From the NCBI GenBank assembly GCA_900766195.1, contig CAAFUN010000067.1, forward strand, positions 1 through 17,645: a stretch of DNA of 17,645 nt, read 5' to 3'. This DNA is from an uncultured Bacteroides sp. Its GTDB lineage: Bacteria > Bacteroidota > Bacteroidia > Bacteroidales > Bacteroidaceae. The translations under genes were made by a program, and so were the position numbers. Positions 16,488 through 17,645 of the stretch are shown piece after piece. The notes beneath the pieces are model-generated. The model did no database searches, had not been told where the DNA came from, and was given only the letters and a program-made list of their open reading frames with translations. The first letter of the stretch is position 1. Every line of letters begins with the position of its first letter.

Positions 16488-17645
16488 TCAGAATTTATAA
16501 TCTACACCCAAACCAAATACTTTATTGGTACGGCTATAAACATCTTTACCTGCAAGAGGCAATCCGTTATACTTATCCATAGATTTGGTATAATCGCTAT
16601 AATTAGTCCAGAAATAAGCAATATTTAGTTTCAACTTAGAGGACATTTTAATACCTGCACCGAAACCTAATGAATAAGAATCGCAAGAGAAACTAGTGTC
16701 ACTTTGGAAATTATCACTTAATCCATATTTCGTACGCTGGTATCCACCACTAATACTCACGCGATCTATCACATCCCATTCCACTCCGGCAAGATATTCG
16801 TTAGTACCGCCAGTCAGTGCTTTTTGTTTATCATTTGCCATACCAGCCTGCTTATCATAAAAATGATGGTATTCTACAGAGGCACGCAGTGTAGGTAGTA
16901 TTTCATAACCCACGGCGGCAGTAAGTAAAGCAGGAATATCACTTGGGGTATTCACACCGTCTTTATAAGCAGCTAAAGCACCATCAGGGTCGGTATTCTT
17001 TTTTGTTTTATTCTCAATGTTTAAGCTGGTCATGAACTCATACTTAAGACCGAGATTCCATTTACCCAATTTTACGTCAGCACCTAAGATAGGAGTCAGC
17101 CCCCATCCTGTTTGGTCGCAATCCAGTTCTATATGCTTCAAAGTAGCATTGGGAACATAAGCCACGTAAGCATCCTTGATTGTTGCAGTAAGATATCCCC
17201 TATACCCTCCGGTAAAATAATTCATTCGCCCGCCAGCAAATACCGACAGCCAATCGTTCACCCGATATGTTGCTCCGAGTTGCAGACCATAAATAAACTG
17301 ACGACCTTCCATAGAAGAGGAAGTAGAGTATAAATCGGAAACTGCCGATACACCTGTTTTAGCAGCAAGTGCCTTCATTCCTCCATTAGCTGCCAAACCA
17401 GCCATTACAGCAGAATCAAACATCGGAAGGCCCGTGTCAAAAGAAGCCTTTCCTCCTCCTCCACCAACGGCGAAGCTACCGGAGAACACCCAATTACCTC
17501 TCTTATAAGCGGCTTGAACACTAGGAACAAAAGGAGCAGAAGCGGTTCCTTTATAATGGCGCGTGTGCCCTTCTTCGGGGAATAAAGGAAAAGTTGCGTC
17601 AATCACGCGAGTTTGATAAGCGCTCTGTCCGTTAAGAGATCGGAA
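16488..17645 (-). CDS. OmpP1/FadL-family outer-membrane transport protein, 5' part off the window
   Basis: The reading frame stays open to the window edge (13 more codons, FRSLNGQSAYQTR, precede a GTG at 17606), so the gene enters from beyond 17645. The 385 visible residues are the C-terminal part, and the signal peptide and N-terminal hatch are missing. Alternating beta-strand patterns with aromatic girdles (GLQLGATYRVNDWLSVFAGGR, GLTPILGADVKLGKWNLGLKYEF, VGYEILPTLRASVEYHHF, KLNIAYFWTNY) and the terminal VDYKF mark an outer-membrane beta-barrel of the FadL/OmpP1 group, which takes up hydrophobic compounds. Bacteroides members are sometimes annotated hemin receptor. It converges on the PUL across a shared terminator and is probably not part of it. 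Confidence 0.85.
   Translation of the reverse strand, partial: FRSLNGQSAYQTRVIDATFPLFPEEGHTRHYKGTASAPFVPSVQAAYKRGNWVFSGSFAVGGGGGKASFDTGLPMFDSAVMAGLAANGGMKALAAKTGVSAVSDLYSTSSSMEGRQFIYGLQLGATYRVNDWLSVFAGGRMNYFTGGYRGYLTATIKDAYVAYVPNATLKHIELDCDQTGWGLTPILGADVKLGKWNLGLKYEFMTSLNIENKTKKNTDPDGALAAYKDGVNTPSDIPALLTAAVGYEILPTLRASVEYHHFYDKQAGMANDKQKALTGGTNEYLAGVEWDVIDRVSISGGYQRTKYGLSDNFQSDTSFSCDSYSLGFGAGIKMSSKLKLNIAYFWTNYSDYTKSMDKYNGLPLAGKDVYSRTNKVFGLGVDYKF

Noticed and set aside
17604..17606. GTG as start of the FadL-type gene
   Set aside because: The frame remains open to the window edge, no signal peptide follows the GTG, and the remaining length is too short for the family; the gene is simply cut by the window.

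Overview
The window reads as a polysaccharide utilization locus (PUL) from a gut-type Bacteroides or a close relative. The evidence is the AT-rich DNA, an adjacent SusC/SusD pair, signal-peptide-bearing glycoside hydrolases, lipoprotein signals on the binding proteins, poor Shine-Dalgarno sequences with A-rich leaders, and Bacteroides-type promoter elements (TAnnTTTG). No rRNA, tRNA, CRISPR array, insertion sequence or phage gene was seen. All eight PUL genes lie on the + strand. A truncated FadL-type outer-membrane protein gene on the - strand closes the window.

Layout. (1) 119-6502: three tightly spaced genes (gaps of 3 and 9 bp) for exported enzymes: a GH127/GH146-type beta-L-arabinofuranosidase with an intact Cys/Glu metal site, a two-module enzyme joining a clan GH-A barrel to a sialidase-fold propeller, and a SASA-type carbohydrate esterase with an inserted jelly-roll. 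A TAnnTTTG element sits about 75 bp upstream of the first gene. (2) 6503-6684: a control region with a 39-bp quasi-palindrome of four TTGCA half-sites, two more half-sites, and an exact TAnnTTTG element. (3) 6685-12905: a SusE/F-position lipoprotein, SusC and SusD. The glycan-binding lipoprotein comes before SusC, which is not the usual order. (4) 12906-13033: a hairpin followed by T residues, probably a partial terminator that lowers expression of what follows. (5) 13034-16237: two different GH30 lipoproteins in tandem, 3 bp apart. (6) A 14-bp inverted-repeat terminator at 16395-16432 lies between the converging PUL and FadL-type gene and probably marks the PUL edge.

How it probably works (inference from families): SusD and the SusE/F-like lipoprotein capture an oligosaccharide at the cell surface, a surface GH30 makes cuts, SusC imports the products through TonB, and periplasmic enzymes (second GH30, beta-L-arabinofuranosidase, esterase, GH-A/propeller enzyme) remove side groups and depolymerise. 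The enzyme set suggests an arabinose-decorated, possibly acetylated plant glycan. Type II arabinogalactan or a related beta-galactan side chain is a reasonable guess, but the GH30 subfamily cannot be settled by eye and the substrate is not proven. No regulator (hybrid two-component, ECF sigma/anti-sigma or SusR-like) is in the window, so it must be encoded outside it.
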